Assembly: GCF_004745635.1 (NCBI RefSeq)
Contig: NZ_SRLB01000046.1
Location: 1-38,169, forward strand
Length of the DNA: 38,169 bases
Source: Methylobacterium nonmethylotrophicum
Lineage (GTDB): Bacteria > Pseudomonadota > Alphaproteobacteria > Rhizobiales > Beijerinckiaceae
Direction: 5' to 3'
Each line of letters opens with the position of its first letter. Positions within the stretch are counted from its first letter, which is position 1. Made by a program: the position numbers and the translations under genes. Shown piece by piece: positions 31,982-38,169 of the stretch. The notes below the pieces were generated by a model. It was given only the letters and a program-made list of their open reading frames with translations, did no database searches and had not been told where the DNA came from.

Positions 31982-32012
31982 CCCGCCCTGCCCCCGCTTG
32001 GCGGGTTTTTCG
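31982..32012 (+). terminator. Terminator 3 of three after the lysis genes
   Basis: CCCGCC (31982-31987) pairs with GGCGGG (32000-32005), followed directly by TTTTTCG. It is the best intrinsic terminator of the three and marks a probable right limit of the late transcript. Confidence 0.75.
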
Positions 32013-32022
32013 TCTCAGGCCT

Positions 32023-32136
32023 CTACTCCTCCGGCCACGGCACATCCTGCCCGACAACGTGGGAGCACTTCGGTAGCAGACCGGCGAACTTCGCGCAGGG
32101 CTGATTCAGTTCGCCGTCGACCTGTTCCGTCATCAT
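32023..32136 (-). CDS. Small minus-strand protein (37 aa)
   Basis: It starts at tandem ATGs (32136, 32133) and reads MMTEQVDGELNQPCAKFAG, then LLPKCSHVVGQDVPWPEE. The ending HVVGQDVPW has a near copy as open frame at about 32858-32884 (FVVGRDVPWLD), and the DNA of the two spots is alike over 25 bases. The two cysteines and a histidine could bind metal. The shared C-terminal signature supports coding; no function is known. Confidence 0.45.
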   Translation of the reverse strand: MMTEQVDGELNQPCAKFAGLLPKCSHVVGQDVPWPEE

Positions 32137-32331
32137 CTATTCGATGAAGCTTGCTATCCTCCCAGCGCGGCACTTGGCGCTTCATGCGCCGCCAAACATA
32201 TGCTGTGCGTCTGGCAATAACGAGGATTTTTGTGTGCATAGGTTGTTGGCTGCGTGCTACTTGCCCCCATCGGAAACGTCAGCGAACAAGATCGCCCATA
32301 GATGGATCTGATCACACAGAGGTCGCATACC

Positions 32332-32721
32332 ATGGCCAATGCAGACACGAGGACGCTCTACGGCGAAGTGGATGCGGACGGTCGTATCCCGTTCTGGCGC
32401 GCTCCAAGTCTTTGGGCGGCTGCGGCCGGGGCTACTCAGGTGGAGGTTGAAGTAGACCGGCTTGCAATTCTCGATGAGGTCGTATGGTTTGGTGGTCCGA
32501 ACAACGTACAACCTACGATACGTCTCATTGCAGAGCGCGCCCGCGACATTAACGAAGCAATTCTTGATTATCCAATCATTATGCTTGGAAATGGAAACAT
32601 TGTTGATGGCGCACATCGCGTAGCTAAGGCATACTTGCTGAAAAAACGAACAATACGAGCTGTTATCATCGACAAAATGCCAGAGCCCGATGGCTGGATA
32701 AATAATTCAGAGACATCATAG
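32332..32721 (+). CDS. Orphan ParB/sulfiredoxin-fold protein
   Basis: This 129-residue protein starts at ATG 32332 with AGAGG upstream; an earlier in-frame ATG at 32302 is less well placed. The recognisable part is residues 85-120: YPIIMLGNGNIVDGAHRVAK, then TIRAVIID. The sequence VDGAHRxxKA is the ParB/Srx-like nucleotide-binding motif of small stand-alone nucleases and regulators. No DNA-binding domain or ParA partner is present. Codon use becomes AT-richer towards the 3' end, unlike the phage block, so it was probably acquired separately. Confidence 0.6.
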   Translation: MANADTRTLYGEVDADGRIPFWRAPSLWAAAAGATQVEVEVDRLAILDEVVWFGGPNNVQPTIRLIAERARDINEAILDYPIIMLGNGNIVDGAHRVAKAYLLKKRTIRAVIIDKMPEPDGWINNSETS

Positions 32722-32887
32722 AATGTATTATGCACATGTAAATTTTATTTTGTTCGCATTAAAATGTAAATTGAAGGAGGAACGCCAAATAATATGACTT
32801 TGACACTCGGTGAGGTTTCCCGAAGTCGACATCCTTCTCGCTCTCAGCGCCGATCAAGCCACGGCACATCCCGCCCGACGACGAAGC

Positions 32888-33223
32888 TCAAGCCTCCGGG
32901 TCCAGCTTCAGCCACGGCTTGATCTCCATCTTCCACCCGGTCTCGGCGGTGAGGCGTGCGTAGTACGCCTGCATGTCCTTCATCACGCCTATGCGCTTCC
33001 CCTGGCAGGCGGAGCATCTCAGGCGAAGCTCAATGTCGGGGATTGGCAGATCGGCGGGAAAGTGGTCGGTCGACACGATCGCGCTGTGTCCGCAGTCGTA
33101 GCAGCGCGCGGAGACGGTGGTCTCGCCCTCGGCACGGGCGCTGCCCACGGTCGGCGGCGCGATCTCGCGGCCGTGCTCGTCGTAGGAGCGGCGGGGGTTG
33201 CGGCGCCTCACCGGATCCGCCAC
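32888..33223 (-). CDS. Zinc-ribbon hypothetical protein (111 aa)
   Basis: It starts at GTG 33223 and overlaps the end of the gene at 33208-33453 by 16 bases. Residues 1-35 are charged and disordered. Residues 40-75 have two Cys-x-x-Cys pairs, RCYDCGHSAIV and RLRCSACQGKR, which form a zinc ribbon. The tail MQAYYARLTAETGWKMEI follows. It is similar in style to conserved hypothetical proteins of Methylobacterium and relatives. A nucleic-acid or protein contact role is possible; function unknown. Confidence 0.75.
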   Translation of the reverse strand: MADPVRRRNPRRSYDEHGREIAPPTVGSARAEGETTVSARCYDCGHSAIVSTDHFPADLPIPDIELRLRCSACQGKRIGVMKDMQAYYARLTAETGWKMEIKPWLKLDPEA

Positions 33224-33453
33224 CCGCGATTGTCACGCAGCTCGACGCCAGCCAGCACCCGCTCGATGTCGGCCGGCTCGATCGCCGCCCGGGGCCAGCC
33301 GCCGAGGGCATAGTGGGCCGTCCAAGGCACGGCCGCACCAGGATCGTACTCGACATGCACCGCGTTCGCAGGCTCCTCGCCGTGATAGGGGATGGACCAA
33401 AAGCGCGTCGTACCATCGTCGCGGTAGGAGTAGACAATGCGGCGCGCGCTCAC
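33208..33453 (-). CDS. Hypothetical protein, first main gene of a minus-strand pair (81 aa)
   Basis: It starts at GTG 33453, which overlaps the stop of a tiny leader ORF (GTGA). The sequence RIVYSYRDDGTTRFWSIPYHG, VHVEYDPGAAVPWTAHYALGG and IEPADIERVLAGVELRDN suggests a small alpha/beta protein. It is co-translated with the zinc-ribbon gene. No family is recognised. Confidence 0.7.
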   Translation of the reverse strand: MSARRIVYSYRDDGTTRFWSIPYHGEEPANAVHVEYDPGAAVPWTAHYALGGWPRAAIEPADIERVLAGVELRDNRGWRIR

Positions 33454-33503
33454 AGGCGCGCCATCCCCGCCAACGACCTCGCATCGCGCTTCAGCTCCAA
33501 CAT
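33450..33503 (-). CDS. Possible leader peptide (17 aa)
   Basis: MLELKRDARSLAGMARL begins at 33503 with a very strong ribosome site GGAGGGG two bases upstream. Its stop overlaps the GTG of the next gene, which itself lacks a good site. Translation coupling from this peptide may explain how the GTG gene is translated. Confidence 0.4.
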   Translation of the reverse strand: MLELKRDARSLAGMARL

Positions 33504-33617
33504 CACCCCTCCATAACGCTGCGCTTTTTGTCCTTCGCTACGGCAGCGCGCGTTGATGCGGCCAGGAGATATCATGTGCTGGTCGTCGCCCCAGCCGATC
33601 AAAACTCAGGAGCCTCC

Positions 33618-33857
33618 ATGCCGCGCTTCTACTTCGACATCCATGATGAGGAATGGAACCGCGACACGACGGGTCATGAGTTTTCCAACCTCGACGACGC
33701 CATCGCGCAGGCGAAGCGGACGCTTCCCGCCATGGCCCTCGACCACTTGCCCCAGAACGGCGACCACCACACGGTCACCGTGCTCGTCACGGACGAGGAT
33801 GGGCGGCCGGTCTATACGGCGACCCTGTCCTTCAACGGGCTACTCCTCGGCCGCTGA
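33618..33857 (+). CDS. DUF6894-type small protein 1 (79 aa)
   Basis: I choose ATG 33618 (CAGGAG lies upstream); the long frame from 33198 is a shadow of the minus-strand genes. The protein starts PRFYFDIHDEEWNRDTTGHEF, then LDDAIAQAKRTLPAMALDHL, and ends VLVTDEDGRPVYTATLSF. This matches the DUF6894 pattern that is very common in Methylobacterium and Bradyrhizobium genomes. Function unknown. A second family member follows at 34033. Confidence 0.85.
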   Translation: MPRFYFDIHDEEWNRDTTGHEFSNLDDAIAQAKRTLPAMALDHLPQNGDHHTVTVLVTDEDGRPVYTATLSFNGLLLGR

Positions 33858-33978
33858 GGATCGTTCGACAGGCGCCGGCGGATCGAAGGGCGGCAGAAAA
33901 GAATCCGCAATTCTGAACCTGTGATGGCACGCGCCACCGGCTATCTGGCTACAGAACGGGATCGTCGGTATCGACCCC

Positions 33979-34018
33979 GCCAGCCGGCGCTTGTGAGACC
34001 TGCGCGCTCCCGGCTGGC
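33979..34018 (+). other. Long-loop inverted repeat between the DUF6894 genes
   Basis: GCCAGCCGG (33979-33987) is the exact inverse of CCGGCTGGC (34010-34018), with a 22-base loop and TTTCGG after it. It lies 14 bases before the second DUF6894 gene and may be an attenuating terminator or an operator. Confidence 0.4.
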
Positions 34019-34032
34019 TTTCGGAACATGCA

Positions 34033-34275
34033 ATGCCGCGCTTCTTTTTCGACATTCAGGACGACTGCCTGACCACTGACGACGTCGGAACCGAGTTTCC
34101 CAACGCCCACGCCGCCTGTGATGCAGCGATCAGAGTTCTGCCAAATATCGCGCGAGACGAGGTAGCTCGGAGCGAAAGTCGGCAGGTTGCTGTGTTGTTG
34201 CGCGACGAGGCGGGACGAGCTTTGTTCGCAGCCTCTCTCATCCTCAACACGAAGTGGTTGGTCGACACCGCCTGA
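34033..34275 (+). CDS. DUF6894-type small protein 2 (80 aa)
   Basis: It starts PRFFFDIQDDCLTTDDVGTEF, followed by AACDAAIRVLPNIARDEVA and VLLRDEAGRALFAASLIL, the same fold and motif order as the gene at 33618. The two are clearly different in sequence, so they are family members, not a recent duplication. The role is unknown; relatives are often found in many copies in one genome. Confidence 0.85.
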   Translation: MPRFFFDIQDDCLTTDDVGTEFPNAHAACDAAIRVLPNIARDEVARSESRQVAVLLRDEAGRALFAASLILNTKWLVDTA

Positions 34276-34292
34276 TGGCGGCGTCGGTTTTG

Positions 34293-34526
34293 TCATCCGA
34301 CCGGCGCCAGCAGGATCGCCGTCTTCACCGCGTTCCGCTTCTGTGGCGCCGTCACACCCTCCCGCGCCAGCACCTCCGTGCTGTAGGCGTTGCCCAGGAC
34401 GGCCGCGGCGACGTCGAGGCGCTTGCCGTCGATCTTGAGCATGACCGGCTTCGACGGATCGGCGAGGTAGGCCGCGATCGCCGCGTCGAGCGCGTCGTCT
34501 GTCAGGAGCTTCGCCTTGTAGACCCT
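34293..34526 (-). pseudogene. C-terminal gene remnant
   Basis: The minus frame from 34526 to the stop at 34293 reads RVYKAKLLTDDALDAAIAAY, then LADPSKPVMLKIDGKRLDVA, AAVLGNAYSTEVLAREGV and AVKTAILLAPVG. Composition and motif flow look like real protein, but a stop lies directly upstream in frame and no ATG or GTG precedes the conserved part. I read it as the remains of a larger gene cut by rearrangement. The parent is not recognised. Confidence 0.45.
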
Positions 34527-34546
34527 TCACAACCATGGCTGCAGTT

Positions 34547-34570
34547 GGAGAGCGCGAGGCCGCGCTCTCC
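34547..34570 (-). terminator. Hairpin after the ELWxxDGT protein gene
   Basis: GGAGAGCGCG (34547-34556) pairs perfectly with CGCGCTCTCC (34561-34570) around AGGC. It begins 15 bases after the stop of the minus-strand repeat protein. There is no T-run on that strand, so termination efficiency is uncertain. Confidence 0.5.
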
Positions 34571-34584
34571 CTGGTGTACGTGCC

Positions 34585-36759
34585 TCAGCTGAGTTTCCAA
34601 ACTCCATCCAGTTGTGAGACGAAGCCACCACCTGTTAGAGTTGCTCCATCCATGTACCAGAGGTTGACCTCGTTCGTTTGTGTATTGTGGAGGACTAGGT
34701 CAGCCTTCCCGTCGGAATTGAAATCTCCAGACTGTTCCGCTGTCCAAGCTGTACCGGGATTGGCAATATAGCCGCTTCCGCTCACGATGGTGCGCGCGTT
34801 CATCAACCAAGCATTGAGTTCGCCGGTGCCCGTATTGCGCAGCACCAAGTCCGTTGCGCCATCACCGTTCAAGTCGCCGGTTGTTGACACCGTCCAGCTG
34901 ATACCGGGGTTTGCGACATACCCGCTACTACCGAGAACGTTGTTCCCATTCAGGAACCAGAGATTGATCTCTCCAGTGTTGCGATTGCGAAGCACTAGGT
35001 CTCCGTGAGCATCGTAGTTGAAATCACCGTTTCCGACGACATCCCAATCAGGTCCCGGGATACCTACGTAACCACTGCCCGGTGCAATCTTGCCTTTTTC
35101 ATCAATTCTCCACACATCGATCTCGCCCGAGACACTATTGCGCAAGATGAGATCGCTCGTACCGTTGCCGTCGGTGTCGGTGAGTGTTGCGACCTTCCAG
35201 TCGGTCCCAGGATTGGAAACATAGCCACCACCGATGATGGTCTTTCCATCCATTTGCCAGAGATCGATTTCACCGGTGTTGCTGTTGCGCAGAACAATAT
35301 CGCTCTTCCCGTCACCGTTGACATCGCTATGCCCAACTACCTGAAAACCCGGTGCTGCATTGAAGACTGGTCCGCCGCCTCTGATATTTGTACCATCCAT
35401 ATACCAAATATCAACCTCACCAGATTGATTAATCCATGTAATATCCGATATTTGATCCTGATTATAGTCCGTTATCTGTGTTGCATTTAATCCAGTACCG
35501 CTTGTGACAGCCACGTTAAGCGGATTTATGCCGGCTGTAACGATTTTAGTACCTTCAGTTGTTCCGTCTGTGCTGTAAAGATTATAATAAAATCCATCGA
35601 AACCAGTGAAATAAATCTCGCCATTCGCCTGAAAGAATTTAGAATTCCCCGCGAACGCTGCAGACGGATTTATATTGTATAGCAAGCGTGTGCCAGAGTT
35701 TGTGCCGTCTGACACCCAAACTTGATCGCCGAATCCATCGGTTGCATTGAAATATGCTTTATTACCGATAACCGTTAGATTGGAAATGTTAGATCCTGAT
35801 GTTCCAAGTCGGATATCTTTCAAAATTGCCGTTCCAGAAGAAGTGCCGTCAGATTTCCATAATTCACCTCCGTTTATTGTATTGTATGCAACAAACAACA
35901 ATGAACCATTTAGATTTACTAGACCGTACGGAGAAGAACCGTTAGCTCCTTGATTGATATCTTTTACTAGCATTGTTCCTGAAGTTGTACCATTTGTTTT
36001 CCACAATTCATATCCTGATGTTGGATTGTAGGCTGAAAAATAAACCGTTTCATTCACATTCGTAAAACTGCTCGCAAAAGAACTACCAGAACCTGGATTA
36101 ATATCAGCAAGCATTAAAGTGCCAGAGGCCGTACCATCTGTTTTATAAACCTCAAAGCCATCGGCACCGTTGTTAGCTGTGAAGTATACATTTCCATTTG
36201 CAGAATACAAATTTGCAGGACTTGAGTCGTTCGCTCCGGGATAGATATCTCTAATTCTCACTGTTCCCGAAGAAGTGCCGTCGCTCTTCCAAAGTTCGTA
36301 ACCGCTCGTGCCATCTATAGCGGAAAAATATATATTATTACCCGATTTGATGAAAGAACCTGGCGAGCTACCTAGTGCGCCGGAATATATATCTTTAACT
36401 AGAGTAGTTCCGGATGCAGTGCCGTCGCTTTTCCATATTTCAACACCAGTTGTCCCATCTGTTGCTGCAAAATACAACATTCCATTAAGACTGGTAAGAC
36501 TATATGGATTAGAGCTGTTGGCGCCTTGATATATATCCTTGACCAGTTGCGTTCCCGCTTCAGTGCCGTTTGATGTCCAGAGTTCGTATCCGGTTGTGTT
36601 GCTAGACGCCGAGAAATATAATTTATTACCCACTGTAGTTAGATTTGCAAGACCGGTGTTGTTAGTGTTAATGGCTCTGACGCGCCTTGCTCCATAAGCA
36701 TCAGAAGACCAGAGCTCTTCGTTGGAGCCAGCAGTTCTAGTGTAATATATTGTTTGCAT
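34585..36759 (-). CDS. ELWxxDGT / FG-GAP repeat surface protein
   Basis: I choose ATG 36759 (MQTIYYTRTAG), preceded by GGGAGG; a longer frame to 36834 starts without a site. The 724-residue product has about nine ELWxxDGTxxGT repeats (YELWKSDGTSSGT, GELWKSDGTSSGT, DQVWVSDGTNSGT) over residues 10-430, then about six FG-GAP/VCBS-like repeats (SDIVLRNSNTGEIDLWQMDG, ADLVLHNTQTNEVNLWYMDG). Both types form beta-propellers. No Sec signal is present, so export by a type I system is possible. The 5' two thirds is strikingly AT-rich against its neighbours, a sign of transfer. Probably an adhesin or matrix protein; not a phage gene. Confidence 0.8.
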   Translation of the reverse strand: MQTIYYTRTAGSNEELWSSDAYGARRVRAINTNNTGLANLTTVGNKLYFSASSNTTGYELWTSNGTEAGTQLVKDIYQGANSSNPYSLTSLNGMLYFAATDGTTGVEIWKSDGTASGTTLVKDIYSGALGSSPGSFIKSGNNIYFSAIDGTSGYELWKSDGTSSGTVRIRDIYPGANDSSPANLYSANGNVYFTANNGADGFEVYKTDGTASGTLMLADINPGSGSSFASSFTNVNETVYFSAYNPTSGYELWKTNGTTSGTMLVKDINQGANGSSPYGLVNLNGSLLFVAYNTINGGELWKSDGTSSGTAILKDIRLGTSGSNISNLTVIGNKAYFNATDGFGDQVWVSDGTNSGTRLLYNINPSAAFAGNSKFFQANGEIYFTGFDGFYYNLYSTDGTTEGTKIVTAGINPLNVAVTSGTGLNATQITDYNQDQISDITWINQSGEVDIWYMDGTNIRGGGPVFNAAPGFQVVGHSDVNGDGKSDIVLRNSNTGEIDLWQMDGKTIIGGGYVSNPGTDWKVATLTDTDGNGTSDLILRNSVSGEIDVWRIDEKGKIAPGSGYVGIPGPDWDVVGNGDFNYDAHGDLVLRNRNTGEINLWFLNGNNVLGSSGYVANPGISWTVSTTGDLNGDGATDLVLRNTGTGELNAWLMNARTIVSGSGYIANPGTAWTAEQSGDFNSDGKADLVLHNTQTNEVNLWYMDGATLTGGGFVSQLDGVWKLS

Positions 36760-37459
36760 TGTGCAACCTCCCGCTGCGTTACTATATCTGCCCTGTAGCC
36801 TTACAAAGCTACCAACTTCCCGATCTAGCAACAAGCAGCAAATATTGCTTACAACTTGGAAACGTCGGGGACGCCAAATTTCTGCAGCAATTTGCTTATT
36901 CGGCGGCGATTAAAAATCGATAAAATATCGAAAAATACTGGCTTTGTTAATATAATTCCAAATCAACATAGAGTTTTTGCATATTTTAAAGCGATATATC
37001 CGACAATTTATTGTATAAATCAGATTAATATTACTTGTTTTATAACCGTGAATTACTCGAAGTTAGGTGGTGATGCGCATACACTCATCGCAGATGCTTT
37101 ACTAATTTACATATATTTACTTAGTATCCGGCCAAAATGGATGTATTTACAGATTAAGTGGGTTTTAGGTACAGCCAGCTGTCACGCTAAAATCAAAAAT
37201 TCCGCTGATTTATGATTCGCGATTAACGCAGATCATCAGCATTGAATCATATCTTATATTGGCGAGTACCGTCTAAATCTCAGCCCGGCAGCGCTTGGCT
37301 CGCGCGATCGGCCGGATTGGGCTGAGCGACATCCTCCTCCAAAAGTGCCTAAGTGGCATTCGCTTGTCTGGAGTCGCTGTATGGCCGGTAATTACCCACG
37401 GGGTTCGGCGCGGTGCACGAGCCGCCTGACCTTACCGACGAGGTGAACGCGGGAAGCGA
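36760..37459. other. AT-rich gap before the IS66-type element
   Basis: Bases 36840-37260 are the most AT-rich part of the window and hold no convincing gene; a plus-strand open frame (36856-37215) has random-looking composition. The region probably carries the promoter of the minus-strand repeat protein. From about 37280 composition returns to GC-rich. GGTAATTACC at 37386-37395 is a palindrome and may lie near the transposon end, but no terminal inverted repeat can be confirmed because the other end is outside the window. Confidence 0.5.
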
Positions 37460-38169
37460 TCAGGCGCGGATGGTCTTGAGAAGGGTGGCGAAGGTGTCGG
37501 CGCCCGAGAGGCGAGCGGTGTCGACGACGGTGCGCACGTCCGCCTCGCCTGCGGCCGCCCACATCGCCCGGTAGCCGTTCGTCACCTTCCGCTGCACCAC
37601 CGCCGGGCGCAGAGCACGCTCACACTCGTTGTTCGTGATCGCCACGCGGCCGGGATGGTCGAGGAAGACCAGGAGCTGATCGCGGGCTCGCCCGATCTTG
37701 GCTTGCAGCGCGCGGGTCAGGTCGCACCGGCTCGGGGCGGACAGGATGTCGGACAGCTGCCGGTCCAGCGTCCGGCGCTTGGCCGAGAGGGTCGAGGCGG
37801 CCAAGTTGGTAACGCGCTCTGCCAGGCTGAACACGGACCCGAGCCACAGCTGCAGGCGCAGCGGCACCGGATCCTCGCTGACCTCGACCGCATAGGCGAC
37901 GTTGCGCGCCAGATGCGCCAGGCAGGTCTGGTGCCGCTCGCCGTGCCCCTGCTGGGCGGTGTAGCGGTCCGACAGCCACACCGCGGGCCGGTGCCCGTCC
38001 ATCATCGCGTGCACCACCGCGGCGGCGCGCGTCGGAGCGGCGTGATGAACGACCGCTTCGTCCGAGCGGAACACCCAGTGGTACGCGTTGCTGCCCTCGA
38101 TGCGCACGCCCGTCTCGTCCGAGGCCACCACCTCAGCTCGCCGCAGCGCCGAGACCGCGGCTTCACGAC
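37460..38169 (-). CDS. IS66-family transposase (TnpC-type), partial
   Basis: The gene enters from beyond the right edge; 235 residues of its C-terminal part are visible. The DDE catalytic set is present: VASDETGVRIEG (first Asp), VWLSDRYTAQQG (second Asp) and ITNNECERALRP (Glu). The sequence HQTCLAHLARNVAYAVE between them is typical IS66. It ends TARLSGADTFATLLKTIRA, as many alphaproteobacterial members do. The enzyme moves the IS by cut-and-paste or replicative steps. TnpA and TnpB partners would lie further right. Nothing suggests decay in the visible part. Confidence 0.9.
   Translation of the reverse strand, partial: REAAVSALRRAEVVASDETGVRIEGSNAYHWVFRSDEAVVHHAAPTRAAAVVHAMMDGHRPAVWLSDRYTAQQGHGERHQTCLAHLARNVAYAVEVSEDPVPLRLQLWLGSVFSLAERVTNLAASTLSAKRRTLDRQLSDILSAPSRCDLTRALQAKIGRARDQLLVFLDHPGRVAITNNECERALRPAVVQRKVTNGYRAMWAAAGEADVRTVVDTARLSGADTFATLLKTIRA
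37460..38169 (-). mobile_element. IS66-type insertion sequence, partial
   Basis: The element is defined by the transposase. Its left end lies somewhere between about 37270 and 37459, where composition changes from AT-rich to GC-rich; the other end is outside the window, so inverted repeats and target duplication cannot be checked. Confidence 0.6.

Noticed and set aside
31778..32104. 108-codon plus-strand frame over the terminators
   Set aside because: It spans two terminator hairpins and a better minus-strand small gene; the sequence is Pro/Ser/Arg-rich without pattern.
32154..32348. 64-codon minus-strand frame before the ParB/Srx-like gene
   Set aside because: No conserved pattern; it overlaps the start and probable promoter of the plus-strand gene.
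33949..34536. 195-codon minus-strand frame
   Set aside because: It is opposite the second DUF6894 gene and in a different frame from the protein-like remnant at 34293-34526; its translation is Arg/Gly-rich noise.
36856..37215. 119-codon plus-strand frame in the AT-rich gap
   Set aside because: Composition follows the local AT bias, there is no ribosome site and no domain; it overlaps the likely promoter region of the minus-strand gene.
1..38169. CRISPR array, restriction-modification or retron
   Set aside because: No regularly spaced direct repeats, no Cas, methyltransferase, restriction or reverse-transcriptase motifs were seen on either strand.

Overview
The window is chromosomal DNA from a GC-rich alphaproteobacterium, most likely Methylobacteriaceae. 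The clues are strong GC bias, GTG starts, DUF6894-type proteins, a TadG-like pilus gene and an IS66-type transposase; the genus is inferred, not proven. Most of it (about 400-32,010) is a prophage with a podovirus (short-tailed phage) virion programme. It combines a P22-like portal, tail hub and ejection proteins with an N4-gp56-type major capsid protein.

Layout. 1-213: start of a TadG-like host gene on the minus strand. 214-536: intergenic DNA at the presumed left junction. 537-1397: probable phage regulator, followed by a hairpin and a phage-type tRNA-Asn. 1637-3091: small gene, tyrosine integrase, tiny ORFs. 3108-7753: packaging and head genes (TerS-like, TerL, portal, scaffold). 7757-9704: spike-base-like protein and a beta-helix protein with a signal peptide. 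9805-11530: host-type cargo including a Crp/Fnr regulator, bracketed by an imperfect direct repeat. 11995-17235: major capsid, decoration-like protein, two adaptors, tail hub, small protein, GNAT-like protein. 17235-24977: three large ejection/internal-virion-type proteins, one with a C-terminal S74 chaperone domain and one with an ADP-ribosyltransferase-like domain. 24918-25172: a lone minus-strand membrane protein. 25325-31692: virion transglycosylase, collar/fibre protein, SGNH-esterase tail fibre, endolysin, holin-like and membrane/coiled-coil proteins. 31721-32012: three tandem terminator-like hairpins. 32023-36759: small accessory genes (a ParB/Srx-like orphan, a zinc-ribbon pair, two DUF6894 proteins, a gene remnant) and an AT-rich ELWxxDGT/FG-GAP repeat protein. 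36760-37459: AT-rich gap. 37460-end: IS66-type transposase running off the window.

How it works together. The virion genes form a mostly overlapping plus-strand array (many ATGA junctions). The 14-base motif TTGACCCGACGGGC occurs three times on the plus strand, always outside or at the edge of genes: at the end of the putative regulator, before the capsid gene, and before the transglycosylase gene. Each copy is followed 40-65 bases on by a hairpin. I propose these are phage late control sites (promoter, antitermination or activator sites) served by the 537-1397 product. No repressor, Cro, excisionase or replication gene is visible and the integrase lies next to the packaging genes, so the prophage may have lost its early region. 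The best candidates for undescribed biology are the ART-like domain on an injected protein, the three-copy control module, and the repeat-bracketed regulatory cargo.
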